Assembly (NCBI GenBank): GCA_019117485.1
Contig: DWZQ01000026.1
Coordinates: 62,001-126,000 of the forward strand
Reading direction: 5' to 3'
Length of the DNA stretch: 64,000 bases
Source of the DNA: Candidatus Agathobaculum intestinipullorum
GTDB lineage: Bacteria; Bacillota; Clostridia; Oscillospirales; Butyricicoccaceae
In this document: piece by piece, positions 42,274 to 51,232 of the stretch
How the letters are laid out: every line of letters starts with the position of its first letter
Numbering within the stretch: position 1 is the first letter of the stretch
Position numbers and translations under genes: made by a program
Notes under the pieces: model-generated
Databases searched by the model: none
The model's input: the letters and a program-made list of their open reading frames with translations, nothing else
Told to the model about the DNA's origin: nothing

Positions 42274-42726
42274 TTATCTACGGCGGCGCGAGCCGTTCTT
42301 ACGGTCGGTCGCATGACGGACATCGGCCTGACGGCTCTCGCTGTCCGACATGAACGCCTTCAGCTTATCCTCAAAACTCATCGTTGCGGGATCCTTGGGC
42401 GGCTGTGCAGCACGTCCGCGCGGCGCAGATGTACGCTGAAAGCGCGGCTGACGGGGCGCAAAACCGCCCGCGCGTTCCTGCCGCGGCTCCTGCGGCTGCG
42501 CTTTCTTGATGGAAAGGTTGATCCGCCCGGCCTGATCGATGCTGATGACCTTAACCTTGACTGTCTGCCCTTCCTGCAAAAAATCCTTAATGTCGCTGAC
42601 AAAGCTGGATGCTACCTCGGAGATATGCACCATGCCCGACTTGCCCTCCGGCAATGCCACAAACGCACCAAACTTCGTGATGCCCGTTACCTTGCCCTCT
42701 ACGATCGTACCCACTGCCAAATCCAT
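42274..42726 (-). CDS. yabR: S1 domain RNA-binding protein (YabR-like)
   Basis: 150 aa. One S1 domain (about 3-75): LAVGTIVEGKVTGITKFGAFVALPEGKSGMVHISEVASSFV and VKVISIDQAGRINLSIKK; then a basic Pro/Arg/Gln-rich tail ending RRRR. Start MDLAVG after GGAGG; position at the end of the spoVB-yabR cluster supports the name. Confidence 0.9.
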   Translation of the reverse strand: MDLAVGTIVEGKVTGITKFGAFVALPEGKSGMVHISEVASSFVSDIKDFLQEGQTVKVKVISIDQAGRINLSIKKAQPQEPRQERAGGFAPRQPRFQRTSAPRGRAAQPPKDPATMSFEDKLKAFMSDSESRQADVRHATDRKNGSRRRR

Positions 42727-42760
42727 ATAAGCTGTTTTGCCTCCGTTATTCTTTTCCCTT

Positions 42761-43042
42761 TTACCGGCTCGACGTGTCGACAAAGACACGTTCCCCGGGT
42801 TCCGCATAGCTCAGTTCGCTGCGGGCCAGCTCACCGATATCCTCCTCGGAGATACCATCCTGCATCTCCTGCCGCAGCTGCTCGTTAGCCAGTTCATAGG
42901 ATTCTACCTGCTCCGTCAGGCTGTCGAGTTCTGCGCGTTTATCCGCGATCTGGGACTGCAGCCGGATGATTGTGACCGCCGCATACAGCAAAAATGCCAG
43001 CATCGCTATTTTTACCACAACCGGCACTTTTCGCTTGGACAC
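42761..43042 (-). CDS. divIC: Septum formation initiator DivIC/FtsL-like
   Basis: 93 aa from a GTG start (VSKRKVPVVVKIAML) after GAGGTGAG. Short basic cytoplasmic tail, one membrane segment (about 9-26) and a leucine-zipper coiled coil (IADKRAELDSLTEQVESYELANEQL). Part of the divisome FtsL-DivIC-DivIB complex. Lies between yabQ and yabR as in Bacillus. Confidence 0.88.
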   Translation of the reverse strand: MSKRKVPVVVKIAMLAFLLYAAVTIIRLQSQIADKRAELDSLTEQVESYELANEQLRQEMQDGISEEDIGELARSELSYAEPGERVFVDTSSR

Positions 43043-43088
43043 GTTTCTCACCTCATGCTGCTCTGTCCACGTCGAACTGATTCGCACT

Positions 43089-43547
43089 TTATTTTATACC
43101 CTTTCGCCCAAAAATGGAAGAGGGTTTGACAAACTTTTTTACAAAAAATCTGCATTTATCCCTCAGCCCGACCGCTTGTGCAAACCGGCGCAGGGCGCGT
43201 GCCGCCCGTCCGGGCAGCCGCAGCGCCCACACCAGCGCACCAAGGATGCTTTCCAGCACCGCCAGAGCCAGCGCGCTGAGCAGTCCGAAATACATGGCTG
43301 CCCCGCCTGCCGCCCCGGCCAAAATGAAATACCGATTCTGTCCGGGTGCGAACAGCAGGTTGAACTCAAACAGCGCCCCCAGCAGCACGAGCCAAAACAA
43401 CGCGTCGCATACCGCCGTTGCCACGCGGCCAAACGCAAACTGCCGCCGAAATGCGCGTAGCACATCATAAAACAGCCCTATCCCCGCGCCTAACAGCACG
43501 CTTTGCAGCACCAAATGCAGCTGCTCCGCGTTGGAAAACGCCAGCAT
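43089..43547 (-). CDS. yabQ: Spore cortex biosynthesis protein YabQ
   Basis: 152 aa, with about four membrane segments and the family pattern GAGIGLFYDVLRAFRR plus DALFWLVLLGALFEFNLLF. Needed for cortex formation in the mother cell. Six bases after yabP. Confidence 0.88.
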   Translation of the reverse strand: MLAFSNAEQLHLVLQSVLLGAGIGLFYDVLRAFRRQFAFGRVATAVCDALFWLVLLGALFEFNLLFAPGQNRYFILAGAAGGAAMYFGLLSALALAVLESILGALVWALRLPGRAARALRRFAQAVGLRDKCRFFVKKFVKPSSIFGRKGIK

Positions 43548-43553
43548 ACCCGA

Positions 43554-43838
43554 TCACCTACCGAACAGCCGCCCGAGCAGGCTGCCGCGCGGCTGCACGC
43601 TGTCGTCGTACTCCAGCAGACTGACTTCGCCCTGCACCAGCAGTTCGCCCGCCTCCAGCTGTAACCGCTCAATATGCAGCCCCTGCCCGCGCACCAGCAA
43701 CATGCCGCGCACGGTCTCAAGCAGCACCTGCTCTTCGTCAAAGCTCTGCACGTCCACCACGCCGGAGACCGACAGTTTGCCGCGTTCCTCCAAAATGATG
43801 TTGTGCGGCATTTCCCTTACGCGTTCCTCGGATGCCAT
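43554..43838 (-). CDS. yabP: Sporulation protein YabP
   Basis: 94 aa from MASEERVREMPHNIILEERGKL, RBS GGGAGG. Beta-rich with LSVSGVVDVQSFDEEQVLLETVRGMLLVRGQGLHIERLQLEAGELLVQGEV, the YabP/YqfC family. A terminator-like hairpin sits about 20 nt upstream. Confidence 0.88.
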   Translation of the reverse strand: MASEERVREMPHNIILEERGKLSVSGVVDVQSFDEEQVLLETVRGMLLVRGQGLHIERLQLEAGELLVQGEVSLLEYDDSVQPRGSLLGRLFGR

Positions 43839-43856
43839 CAGCCATTCCCTCCCTGC

Positions 43857-43902
43857 ATAAAAACATCCCGCTCCCTTCATCCTATGAAGGGGCGGGACAT
43901 GG
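43857..43902 (-). terminator. Terminator-like hairpin between rqcP and yabP
   Basis: Minus strand: GTCCCGCCCCTTCAT/ATGAAGGGAGCGGGAT stem, short loop, T5 tail. Divides the vegetative and sporulation parts of the cluster. Confidence 0.8.
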
Positions 43903-43913
43903 TATGCCGGGTT

Positions 43914-44156
43914 TTACGGCAGTTCGCGGTACATCGCCGCAGCGTCCGCCTTGAGCGCATGTTCTGCGATCGCCAGCACCTCGACCTTCATCGTGCGCTG
44001 GCCGAACGCGATTTCGATCACGTCTCCCATCTTGACCTGATAGGAGGCCTTGGCGGGCTTGCCGTTTACCGTGATACGCGCCGCATCACATGCGTCGTTT
44101 GCCACCGTGCGCCGTTTGATCAGGCGCGACACCTTGAGGTATTTGTCCAGTCTCAC
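43914..44156 (-). CDS. rqcP: S4-domain RNA-binding protein RqcP (YabO/Hsp15-like)
   Basis: 80 aa from a GTG start (VRLDKYLKVSRLIKRRTVANDAC). S4 fold with ITVNGKPAKASYQVKMGDVIEI. Helps RqcH add alanine tails to stalled nascent chains. The GTG follows the hup stop by one base; the RBS is GGTGGA, inside hup. Confidence 0.9.
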   Translation of the reverse strand: MRLDKYLKVSRLIKRRTVANDACDAARITVNGKPAKASYQVKMGDVIEIAFGQRTMKVEVLAIAEHALKADAAAMYRELP

Positions 44157-44157
44157 G

Positions 44158-44436
44158 TTATTTTCCGTCCACCTTATCCTTGAGTGTTTTGCTGGGTTTG
44201 AACACCGGCACAACCGCCTGTGCGATCTCAATCGTTTCGCCTGTGCGCGGATCATGCCCGGCGCGCGCGGCGCGCACACGGGTCTCAAACGAGCCAAACC
44301 CGCTCAGCTGCACTTTCTCGCCGGCTATGAGCGCATCGCTGATGGCAGCCAGCACTACGTCGATCGTCTTTTCCGTATCCTTTTTGGAAAGGCCGGTCTG
44401 TTCCGCAGCCAGCGTAACCAATTCGTTTTTCTTCAT
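44158..44436 (-). CDS. hup: HU family DNA-binding protein
   Basis: 92 aa. Full HU: MKKNELVTLAAEQTGLSKKD, VQLSGFGSFETRVRAARAGHDPRTGETIEI (DNA-binding arm region) and VPVFKPSKTLKDKV. Nucleoid packing. Located between mazG and rqcP, as in related Firmicutes. Confidence 0.95.
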   Translation of the reverse strand: MKKNELVTLAAEQTGLSKKDTEKTIDVVLAAISDALIAGEKVQLSGFGSFETRVRAARAGHDPRTGETIEIAQAVVPVFKPSKTLKDKVDGK

Positions 44437-44447
44437 GCGATCCCCCG

Positions 44448-45239
44448 TTACGCTTTACCCTTTGCCTGCTCCCAGAGCGCGTCCAATTCGTTCAGAGACA
44501 GGTCGGACAGCGTTTTGCCCGTGTCCCGCGCCTGCCGTTCCATCGACGCAAATCGGCTGATGAATTTATTGCAGGTCTTTTCCAACGCGCGCTCAGGATC
44601 TACTTTCAGATGCCGCGCGACGTTTACCACCGCGAACAGCAGGTCGCCCAGTTCCTCCTCGGTATCGCCGTCGCCGTCCATTGCCCGACGTAATTCATCC
44701 ATCTCTTCGTGCACCTTGTCAAATGCACCCTGCACGTTTTCCCAATCAAAGCCGACCTTAGCCGCCTTCTTTTGCAGCTTTTCCGCACGGATCAAGCCGG
44801 GCAGGCTGCGCGCAACGCTATCCAGCGCCGAGGTATCGGTCTCCTGATGCTTTTCCACTCGCTTGAGTGCATCCCAGTTCTGCAAAATCTCCTCGGACGA
44901 GCCAACCTCGACCGATCCGAAAATGTGCGGATGCCGGAAGATCAGCTTTTTGCACACGCCGTCGGCTACGTCGCCAATGTCGAATACGCCTTTTTCCTTT
45001 TCCATCTGGGTGTGGAATACGACCTGCAACAGTACATCGCCCAGCTCTTCCTTCAGGTGGTCGGCATCCTGCTCGTCGATCGCTTCACAGACCTCATACG
45101 TCTCCTCGATGAAGTTGCGGCGGATCGAGGCATGATCCTGCTCACGATCCCACATGCAGCCGTCCGGCGCGCGCAAGATTTCCATAATCCGCAGCAGGTC
45201 GTCGAAATCATATTTTTCTTTCTGTTCAAAATCAACCAT
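44448..45239 (-). CDS. mazG: Nucleoside triphosphate pyrophosphohydrolase MazG
   Basis: 263 aa from MVDFEQKEKYDFDD (RBS AGGAAG). Two tandem MazG domains: the first with CMWDREQDHASIRRNFIEETYEVCEAIDEQDADHLKEELGDVLLQVVFH, the second with VHEEMDELRRAMDGDGDTEEELGDLLFAVVNVARH (ExxE and ExxD metal motifs). Only the MazG part of Bacillus YabN is present, without its methylase-like half. Confidence 0.93.
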   Translation of the reverse strand: MVDFEQKEKYDFDDLLRIMEILRAPDGCMWDREQDHASIRRNFIEETYEVCEAIDEQDADHLKEELGDVLLQVVFHTQMEKEKGVFDIGDVADGVCKKLIFRHPHIFGSVEVGSSEEILQNWDALKRVEKHQETDTSALDSVARSLPGLIRAEKLQKKAAKVGFDWENVQGAFDKVHEEMDELRRAMDGDGDTEEELGDLLFAVVNVARHLKVDPERALEKTCNKFISRFASMERQARDTGKTLSDLSLNELDALWEQAKGKA

Positions 45240-45255
45240 TATTGGCACTTCCTGA

Positions 45256-46881
45256 TTATTTTAAGTGTAAGATATCTGCGATTTTTTCGCCCTTTGGCAA
45301 AAGCAGCACGTCCTCACGTTCAATCGCACGCAGCATGAGCAACAGCGCGAGATACGCCGCGCCTGCCGCCGCAATCGCGATGAGCGTCACCAGCTTGTCG
45401 ATCATCACGCCGGGGGCTACGCCCGTCAGACGCAACAACAAAGTATGCACAAGGTATGTCACCGCGCCCATGCCCACCGTCGCGGCAAGTGGCCGACCGA
45501 CCGTTTTGCCGATGGGCGGCAATGCGTGCGACAGACGCCCAATATGGAACAGGTTCAGCATGGCAATCAGCCAATAGCACACTGCCGTGCTGATGGGTGC
45601 GCCCAAAATGCTGAACGCCGGGTTGCCAATCAGGTAATAGTCACCCAGCATCTTGACCACCCCGCCGAGGAACATTGAAATCAGCGGCAGGTCGATGCGG
45701 CCAAACGCCTGCAAGGTCGCATTCGTCACCGCGACGAGCGCCACCGCCGGCACCGCCACGCCCAGCATCGCCATCAGCGGGCCACCCTGCACAGATACAC
45801 CGACCGAGTAAAAAATTCGCAAAATCGGGCCGGACAGCAGCAGGAAACCCACACCCGCCGGCAATGTGATAATCATGGTCAGCCGCAGCGCGGTGGACAA
45901 GGTTTTGGATACTTTCGTGAAATTCTGCGACGCGCGTGCGCTCGCAATGGTCGGCAGGACGCTGACGGCCAGCGCCGTAATCAGCGTCTGCGGCAGATTG
46001 AAAAAGTTGACCGTACCGGTATAGATGCCGTAAGCGGTCGTGGCCGCCTCGGCCGTCATCCCGACAGCTGGGCTTTGCAACCGTGCAGCAATGAGCGCCA
46101 CGTCGATCAGATCGGTCACGCTCATCACCGCCGAGCTGATCGTGATGGGGATAGACAGGCTGAGCAGCGTTTTGGCCAACTCACGCGTCGGCCGCACCGC
46201 GTCGCTCAGGATGTGTACCCGCTCGGCACGGCGGCGGCTCAGACCCGCCTGTAGCAGCATATAGGCCGCAGCCACGACTTCACCCAGCGTCACGCCCAAC
46301 ACAGCCAGCGCCGCGACGACCGGGTCGTCCATACCCTGCTGCTTGGCGTAAAACGCAAGGCCAAGGCCGACGACAAGCTTGCCCGCCGCTTCGATGACCT
46401 GCGAGACCGCGGTCGGCACCATGTTCGACCGCCCCTGATAATATCCGCGGAACACGGACAGGATGGCAACCATCAGCACGCTCGGCGCGATTGCCATCAC
46501 TGCCAGCCGCGCGTCGGGGTTTTTGATCCAGCCTGCAAAGGTTTCCGCACCGAAGAACAGCACTGCGGTTGCCAGCACACCGACCGGCACAAAAATGCCC
46601 GCTGCCACACGCACGATACGGTGTACCTCGCGCTCGCGCCCACAGGCGGTCGCCTCGGCAACCATTTTGGACAACGCCGCCGGCAAGCCGACTGTCGAAA
46701 CCACGAGCATCGCCGTATAAATACGGTAGGCCGCACTGAACAGGCCAAACGCAGGCGATTCCTCCCCGCCAATCAGGTTTTGCAGCGGGATCTGGAAGAA
46801 CGCGCCGATAACCTTGACGATTAGGCTCGCGGCCATCAGGATGACCGCGCCCTGTATAAAATTCTGCTTTTTTCGCTGCAA
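45256..46881 (-). CDS. spoVB: SpoVB-like polysaccharide/lipid flippase (MATE/MOP superfamily)
   Basis: 541 aa with about 14 membrane segments. Starts QNFIQGAVILMAASLIVKVIGAFFQIPLQNLIG; FGLFSAAYRIYTAML and SVFRGYYQGRSNMVPTAVSQVIEA are SpoVB landmarks. Needed for cortex precursor export in sporulation. The start is TTG at 46881 behind AAAGGGCG; no nearer ATG fits. Spacing to mazG is 16 bp. Confidence 0.88.
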   Translation of the reverse strand: MQRKKQNFIQGAVILMAASLIVKVIGAFFQIPLQNLIGGEESPAFGLFSAAYRIYTAMLVVSTVGLPAALSKMVAEATACGREREVHRIVRVAAGIFVPVGVLATAVLFFGAETFAGWIKNPDARLAVMAIAPSVLMVAILSVFRGYYQGRSNMVPTAVSQVIEAAGKLVVGLGLAFYAKQQGMDDPVVAALAVLGVTLGEVVAAAYMLLQAGLSRRRAERVHILSDAVRPTRELAKTLLSLSIPITISSAVMSVTDLIDVALIAARLQSPAVGMTAEAATTAYGIYTGTVNFFNLPQTLITALAVSVLPTIASARASQNFTKVSKTLSTALRLTMIITLPAGVGFLLLSGPILRIFYSVGVSVQGGPLMAMLGVAVPAVALVAVTNATLQAFGRIDLPLISMFLGGVVKMLGDYYLIGNPAFSILGAPISTAVCYWLIAMLNLFHIGRLSHALPPIGKTVGRPLAATVGMGAVTYLVHTLLLRLTGVAPGVMIDKLVTLIAIAAAGAAYLALLLMLRAIEREDVLLLPKGEKIADILHLK

Positions 46882-46943
46882 ACGCTACACGCCCTTTGTC
46901 CTTTGTTACTTCACCGTATGGCAGGGCGCGCGGAAATATGCGC

Positions 46944-47336
46944 TCACAGCGCGCCGCCGCAGCCCGGACAGAATGCGTCCTCCCGGCCACAGGCCTTGCC
47001 ACAATGTGGGCAGACCACGATGGATTTCATACCGGCAAGCGACTGGCGCAGCGCGGCGATTTTTTCCTGCTTGGCATCCACCGCCGCCAGCTTCTGATCC
47101 ATTTCTTCGTTGGAGACATCCTCGCCGCGATGCACCGCATACACCATGCGGCCCATTTCCTTGAACAGCATATCGCACTCAGTATTCAGGTCGAAAATCT
47201 GCAAATTGATCTTGGTTGTACCGGCAAGCTCGGTCGCCTTTTTACGCGCAGCATCTGCCGCACAGCTGGCTACATCGCTGGTCTTTTCCGCCAGATCCTT
47301 TACCTTATCCAGAAACGACTGTACCTTCGCATCCAT
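46944..47336 (-). CDS. Zinc-ribbon hypothetical protein
   Basis: 130 aa. N-terminal helical part (about 1-105, coiled-coil-like, VQSFLDKVKDLAEKTS...), C-terminal zinc ribbon with CPHCGKACGREDAFCPGC (two CxxC pairs, about 110-127). No membrane segment. RBS AAGGAGAG. Function unknown. Confidence 0.78.
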   Translation of the reverse strand: MDAKVQSFLDKVKDLAEKTSDVASCAADAARKKATELAGTTKINLQIFDLNTECDMLFKEMGRMVYAVHRGEDVSNEEMDQKLAAVDAKQEKIAALRQSLAGMKSIVVCPHCGKACGREDAFCPGCGGAL

Positions 47337-47380
47337 CGTCATCTCTCCTTCCGAGCGGCCAAAGCCGCTATATCTGATAT

Positions 47381-47409
47381 ATTATACTGCATACCCTGCT
47401 AAAAAGCAA
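47381..47409 (-). promoter_or_regulatory. Promoter upstream of the zinc-ribbon gene
   Basis: Minus strand TTGCTT (47404-47409), 17-bp spacer, TATAAT (47381-47386). Confidence 0.65.
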
Positions 47410-47423
47410 GGTTTTCGACATTT

Positions 47424-48347
47424 TCAGCCAACGAACTCGTGCAGCACCGACTCTTCCGGCATGAAATCCGCATAATCGATCGGCGCGACCTGACCCAGCA
47501 CCCCGCTGAGCGGCGCAAGGTCGGCTGCGGCCAGCTCTTCACTGTAACACCGCAGCTGCGGCGTCAGGTGCTGCATCAGGATGCACAACTCATACGGCAG
47601 AAAAGTATCGACTGTCAGGTTAGCCTGCCCGCGATAGGGCGCGATATACAACCGCTCCCCCCGGCGCACGGAATTCCACTGGCGCAAGGTATCCGCCACG
47701 GGCGAATTGCGGAACAGACTGTCCCGCATGGCACGGCGCAGGAAGCGCAGCATATACGGCTCCAGACGCGGCCCTTCTTCCGGCACAACCGCGCTGGACA
47801 CCGACAGGTAAATACCGGTCGCTGTGTGCGCCAAATCTCCCATAATGACCGGGTTAAAAGAATGGATGCCCTCGATCAGCACGACTTCATCCGGATCAAG
47901 GCGCAGGGTGCGCCCACCGGTCACAGACGAGCGCGTGGCAAAATCAAAACGCGGCAGTTCGATCTCCTCGCCCGCCGCCAGCTGGGACAGGTGCTGGCTC
48001 AAAAGCGGCAGGTTCATGCAGTCCGGACTTTCCAGATCGGGCACGCCGTTTTCCGGATCGGGCGGGATATCGTAGGTGCCGACCGTGCGATAATAATCGT
48101 CCATCGAGATCATCTCGGCGTGGATGCCGTGCGCTTCGAGCGCGCGCGCAATGCGATCGTTGGTGGTCGTCTTACCGGATGACGACGGCCCGTTGATCAA
48201 CACGATCGGCTTTTGCACACTGCTCTGCGCGATCTGTTCGGCTGCATAAAGCACCTGATCGTGGTACTGCTGCTCACACTCACGGATGAACTCCATCGCG
48301 TCGTATCGCGCACGGTGGTTGATATATTTGAGCGTATATTCCGCCAT
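47424..48347 (-). CDS. Uridine kinase-like nucleoside kinase
   Basis: 307 aa. P-loop PIVLINGPSSSGKTTTNDRIA (about 48-68) and DDYYRTVGTYDIPPDPENGVPDLESPDCMNLP, VVLIEGIHSFNP fit the uridine-kinase/phosphoribulokinase fold, in the longer form seen in Clostridia. Substrate uncertain. RBS AAGGAGG. Fourteen bases after hemZ. Confidence 0.82.
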   Translation of the reverse strand: MAEYTLKYINHRARYDAMEFIRECEQQYHDQVLYAAEQIAQSSVQKPIVLINGPSSSGKTTTNDRIARALEAHGIHAEMISMDDYYRTVGTYDIPPDPENGVPDLESPDCMNLPLLSQHLSQLAAGEEIELPRFDFATRSSVTGGRTLRLDPDEVVLIEGIHSFNPVIMGDLAHTATGIYLSVSSAVVPEEGPRLEPYMLRFLRRAMRDSLFRNSPVADTLRQWNSVRRGERLYIAPYRGQANLTVDTFLPYELCILMQHLTPQLRCYSEELAAADLAPLSGVLGQVAPIDYADFMPEESVLHEFVG

Positions 48348-48361
48348 CGCCCCTGCCTCCT

Positions 48362-49834
48362 TTACCGTTTGGGGAACAACAGTTTGCGTTTGCCCGTCGC
48401 CAACCGGTCAGCGGCGCGGATGTACTCGAGCGGATACTTCGGGTTGTTCACCCGCTCGATCCAGCCGGTATCCCGATCGACGCGTTTGGACACGCCGCCC
48501 GCGCCAAGCGACAGGATCGTCTGCAATTCCTCCATCATGGTCACGTTATAAAAACATTCGGTATCCGGCTTGCACCAGCCAACGTTTTCAAAGCCGCCGG
48601 CGGTAAACTTCTGCCGGTATAGATAGTATGGCCCATAACCCGCCGCGTGCAGCGCATCCGATGCGCCATCCAGCATCGCCGAGACCGCCGCGCGCTGCGC
48701 CGCGGCAGCCGCCTTATCGGTCAAATCGGCGCCACGCTTGATCGCCAGCGTGTGCACGGTGATATTCTCGGGCGCAAGGCCAATCAGCGTATCCACGGTG
48801 CGGGCGAAGCTCTCCGGCGTGTCGCCGGTCAGTCCGGCGATCAAATCCATGTTGACCGCGTCAAAACCGGCCTGCCGCGCTTCATCATAGGCGCGCAGCA
48901 CATCCTGCGCGCTGTGACGCCGCCCGATGGCGGCAAGCACCGCGTCGTCCATCGACTGCGGGTTGATACTCACACGGCCGACCCCCGCCCGCCGCAGTGC
49001 AGCGAGCTTTCCGGGCGTGATGGTATCCGGCCGTCCCGCTTCCACAGTATATTCACGAAGTTTAGAAAAATCAAAGTGTTCCGCGAGCGTTTGCAGCAAA
49101 CGGGTGAGCTGGACTTCGTCCAGCGTCGTCGGGGTGCCGCCGCCAATATACACGCTCTGCACGCGCTTGCCCGCCTCACGCACGAGCACAGCGGTTTCCT
49201 CGATCTCTCGGCACAGTGTATCGAGGTACGGCTCAATCAGGTGGCCGGACTGCGCGGTTGTAGACGACACAAACGAACAGTAATAGCACCGTGACGGACA
49301 GAATGGGATACCGACGTAAAGCGAAATATCATCCACGCCGATCTCCTTGTCCAGCTCCATTGCAGTCGCCGCCGCGCGAATGGTCAGTGCGGTGCGTTCG
49401 GGCGAGACATGGAAATGCTCCCGCAGATACTGGGCAGCTTCGCCGCGCGTCATGCCGCGTTCGATCAGGCCACGCGCGAGTTTTGCCGGGCGCACGCCGG
49501 TCAGGCTGCCCCAGACCGGCGGTTGCGGCAGCGCAGGCACAACCGCCTCGTACACGGTCGTTTTGACCAACTCCGTGACCGTTCGCTTATAGTCGAGCGG
49601 CGCCAGCCCCGCAACCGGCGCTGCGAGCGTCCGCTCGCGTACTGTGCCATCCAGACAGACGATAGCCGTCGCCTGCGCCTGTCCGTCCGCTTCGGATAGG
49701 ATGCTGCGGCACCAGTCGTCCGCGCAGGAACCATCCACCGCATCCGCCCGCGCGAGCGTCACAGTCGGCAGCAGGTGGAACAGCATTTCCTCGACCGCAT
49801 GCTTCAGCGCATGCCCCTCGAGCGTGTAGATCAT
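48362..49834 (-). CDS. hemZ: Coproporphyrinogen dehydrogenase HemZ (radical SAM)
   Basis: 490 aa. A non-catalytic N-terminal domain (about 1-165) is followed by the radical SAM core with IPFCPSRCYYCSF (CxxxCxxC near 180), YIGGGTPTTLDEVQL, TVEAGRPDTI and NMDLIAGLTGD. Oxygen-independent step of heme synthesis in principle; HemZ/HemN/HemW functions overlap. Overlaps the upstream MBL gene by 4 bp. Confidence 0.9.
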   Translation of the reverse strand: MIYTLEGHALKHAVEEMLFHLLPTVTLARADAVDGSCADDWCRSILSEADGQAQATAIVCLDGTVRERTLAAPVAGLAPLDYKRTVTELVKTTVYEAVVPALPQPPVWGSLTGVRPAKLARGLIERGMTRGEAAQYLREHFHVSPERTALTIRAAATAMELDKEIGVDDISLYVGIPFCPSRCYYCSFVSSTTAQSGHLIEPYLDTLCREIEETAVLVREAGKRVQSVYIGGGTPTTLDEVQLTRLLQTLAEHFDFSKLREYTVEAGRPDTITPGKLAALRRAGVGRVSINPQSMDDAVLAAIGRRHSAQDVLRAYDEARQAGFDAVNMDLIAGLTGDTPESFARTVDTLIGLAPENITVHTLAIKRGADLTDKAAAAAQRAAVSAMLDGASDALHAAGYGPYYLYRQKFTAGGFENVGWCKPDTECFYNVTMMEELQTILSLGAGGVSKRVDRDTGWIERVNNPKYPLEYIRAADRLATGKRKLLFPKR

Positions 49835-50466
49835 CGTTTGCCGACCGCCTGCAACATATATGGGTTGGCTACACGCTCCTCAGAAAGCGTCGAGATGCCC
49901 TCATGGCCGGGCAGCACCTTGTAGTCGCCCTCAAGGTCGTGCAGACGCTTCAAAGAGCGCAGCATGACGCTAAAATCACCGCCCTCGAGGTCGCAGCGGC
50001 CGCACTCATGACGGAACAGCGTATCGCCCGTGAACAGGCAATCCTCAATCTGGATGACCGACGAGCCGGGCGTATGGCCGGGTGTGTTCATATAGGTCGC
50101 GGTCAGGCCGCCGAACGTGATCTGCGTACCCTCGGTCGCGAGGATATCAGGCGTATCCTGCACATAGCTACGTGCCAGCGCGCGGAACTGCCCCATGTTC
50201 TCCCGCTTGAGCAGCCAGGTATCCGCCTCGGGCACAACGTACTGCGCGCCCGTCTTTTCCAGTACCTCATGCGCAGCGAGGATGTGGTCAAAGTGCGCAT
50301 GCGTCAGCAACACATACTTGACTGTCAGCTTTTCCTCATCCACGGCGTGCAAGATAGAAGGCGCACTATCGCCCGGGTCAATCACCACGGCCTCACGGCT
50401 CTGTTCGTCAAACACGATATAGCAGTTGGTGGCAACCATACCGACGCAAAGCTGCAATACTTTCAT
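49831..50466 (-). CDS. MBL-fold metallohydrolase (glyoxalase II-like)
   Basis: 211 aa. Metal motif LLTHAHFDHILAAHEVL (HxHxDH, about 55-60), MNTPGHTPGSSVIQI, LFTGDTLFRHECGR and VLPGHEG. Belongs to the YcbL/hydroxyacylglutathione hydrolase-like group; possibly linked to methylglyoxal detoxification, which would fit mgsA in this genome, but the substrate is unknown. Confidence 0.87.
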   Translation of the reverse strand: MKVLQLCVGMVATNCYIVFDEQSREAVVIDPGDSAPSILHAVDEEKLTVKYVLLTHAHFDHILAAHEVLEKTGAQYVVPEADTWLLKRENMGQFRALARSYVQDTPDILATEGTQITFGGLTATYMNTPGHTPGSSVIQIEDCLFTGDTLFRHECGRCDLEGGDFSVMLRSLKRLHDLEGDYKVLPGHEGISTLSEERVANPYMLQAVGKR

Positions 50467-50484
50467 AGGTTTTTCTCCTTTCCA

Positions 50485-50934
50485 TCACCGCATCTGGGCG
50501 GTGTCCATCCAAAGCGTAACCGGCCCGTCGTTGAGCAGGTCGACCTTCATATCAGCGCCGAACTCGCCGGTCTCGACCGGCAGGCCGCTTTCACGGCAGC
50601 GCGCAATAAATTTTTCGTACAACGGAATGGCGGTCTCCGGCCGTGCCGCCGCGGTAAAGCTCGGGCGGTTGCCCTTTTTGCAGTCGCCGTACAACGTAAA
50701 CTGCGAAACGACGAGAATGCCGCCCCCCACATCAGCCAGCGACCGGTTCATCTTGTCGTTTTCGTCGGTAAACACCCGCAGTTTGACCGTCTTATCGGCC
50801 AGATAGACCGCGTCATCCTCGGTGTCCCCATCTGTGATACCGAGCAGGACAAGAAAGCCCTGCCCGATCTGTCCGTGCACCGCGCCGTCGATTGTAACCG
50901 ACGCGCGCGACACACGCTGGATCAATGCCCGCAT
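50485..50934 (-). CDS. dtd: D-aminoacyl-tRNA deacylase
   Basis: 149 aa from [17 protein letters not shown] (RBS GGGGA); an ATG four codons upstream has no RBS. Both signature motifs present: [18 protein letters not shown] (SQFTLY) and [11 protein letters not shown] (NxGPxT). Removes D-amino acids and glycine mischarged on tRNA. Confidence 0.94.
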   Translation of the reverse strand: MRALIQRVSRASVTIDGAVHGQIGQGFLVLLGITDGDTEDDAVYLADKTVKLRVFTDENDKMNRSLADVGGGILVVSQFTLYGDCKKGNRPSFTAAARPETAIPLYEKFIARCRESGLPVETGEFGADMKVDLLNDGPVTLWMDTAQMR

Positions 50935-50973
50935 AGTTTTCCCCATTTCTGGCGCAGATGCGCGCTCTAAAGT

Positions 50974-51168
50974 TCATTTTCCGTCTTCCGCCGGCTTTTC
51001 AAATACCAGATCGGCGGTTTTGATGTCCATGCCGAACACCGTTTTGATCAGCGGAACCCAACCGACATACCGCCAACCGTCCGCCGCATGCTCGTCAATA
51101 ATGCGACGGTGCCTCGCGCTGCTGTTGGAATGACCAAACTTGACCGGAACATACTTGTACTCCATCAT
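50974..51168 (-). CDS. DUF4177-like small protein
   Basis: 64 aa. MMEYKYVPVKFGHSNSSARHRRIIDEHAADGWRYVGWVPL: the YKYV... then AADGWRYVGWVP pattern of DUF4177. Start from AGGAGG with 8-nt spacing. A terminator hairpin lies about 22 nt upstream. Confidence 0.75.
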   Translation of the reverse strand: MMEYKYVPVKFGHSNSSARHRRIIDEHAADGWRYVGWVPLIKTVFGMDIKTADLVFEKPAEDGK

Positions 51169-51189
51169 AGCCATGCCCTCCTTATTGAG

Positions 51190-51220
51190 AAAAGGGGCTG
51201 CGACAGCACGCAGCCCCTTG
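51190..51220 (-). terminator. Terminator of metG
   Basis: Stem AAGGGGCTGCG/CGCAGCCCCTT with T4 tail on the minus strand; ends just before the DUF4177 RBS. Confidence 0.85.
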
Positions 51221-51232
51221 CGCTCTTTCATT

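Noticed and set aside
42077..42316. 79-aa plus-strand reading frame across the small-RNA region
   Set aside because: No RBS, its start would be at the very 5' end of the transcript, and it runs through two terminators; codon content looks non-coding.
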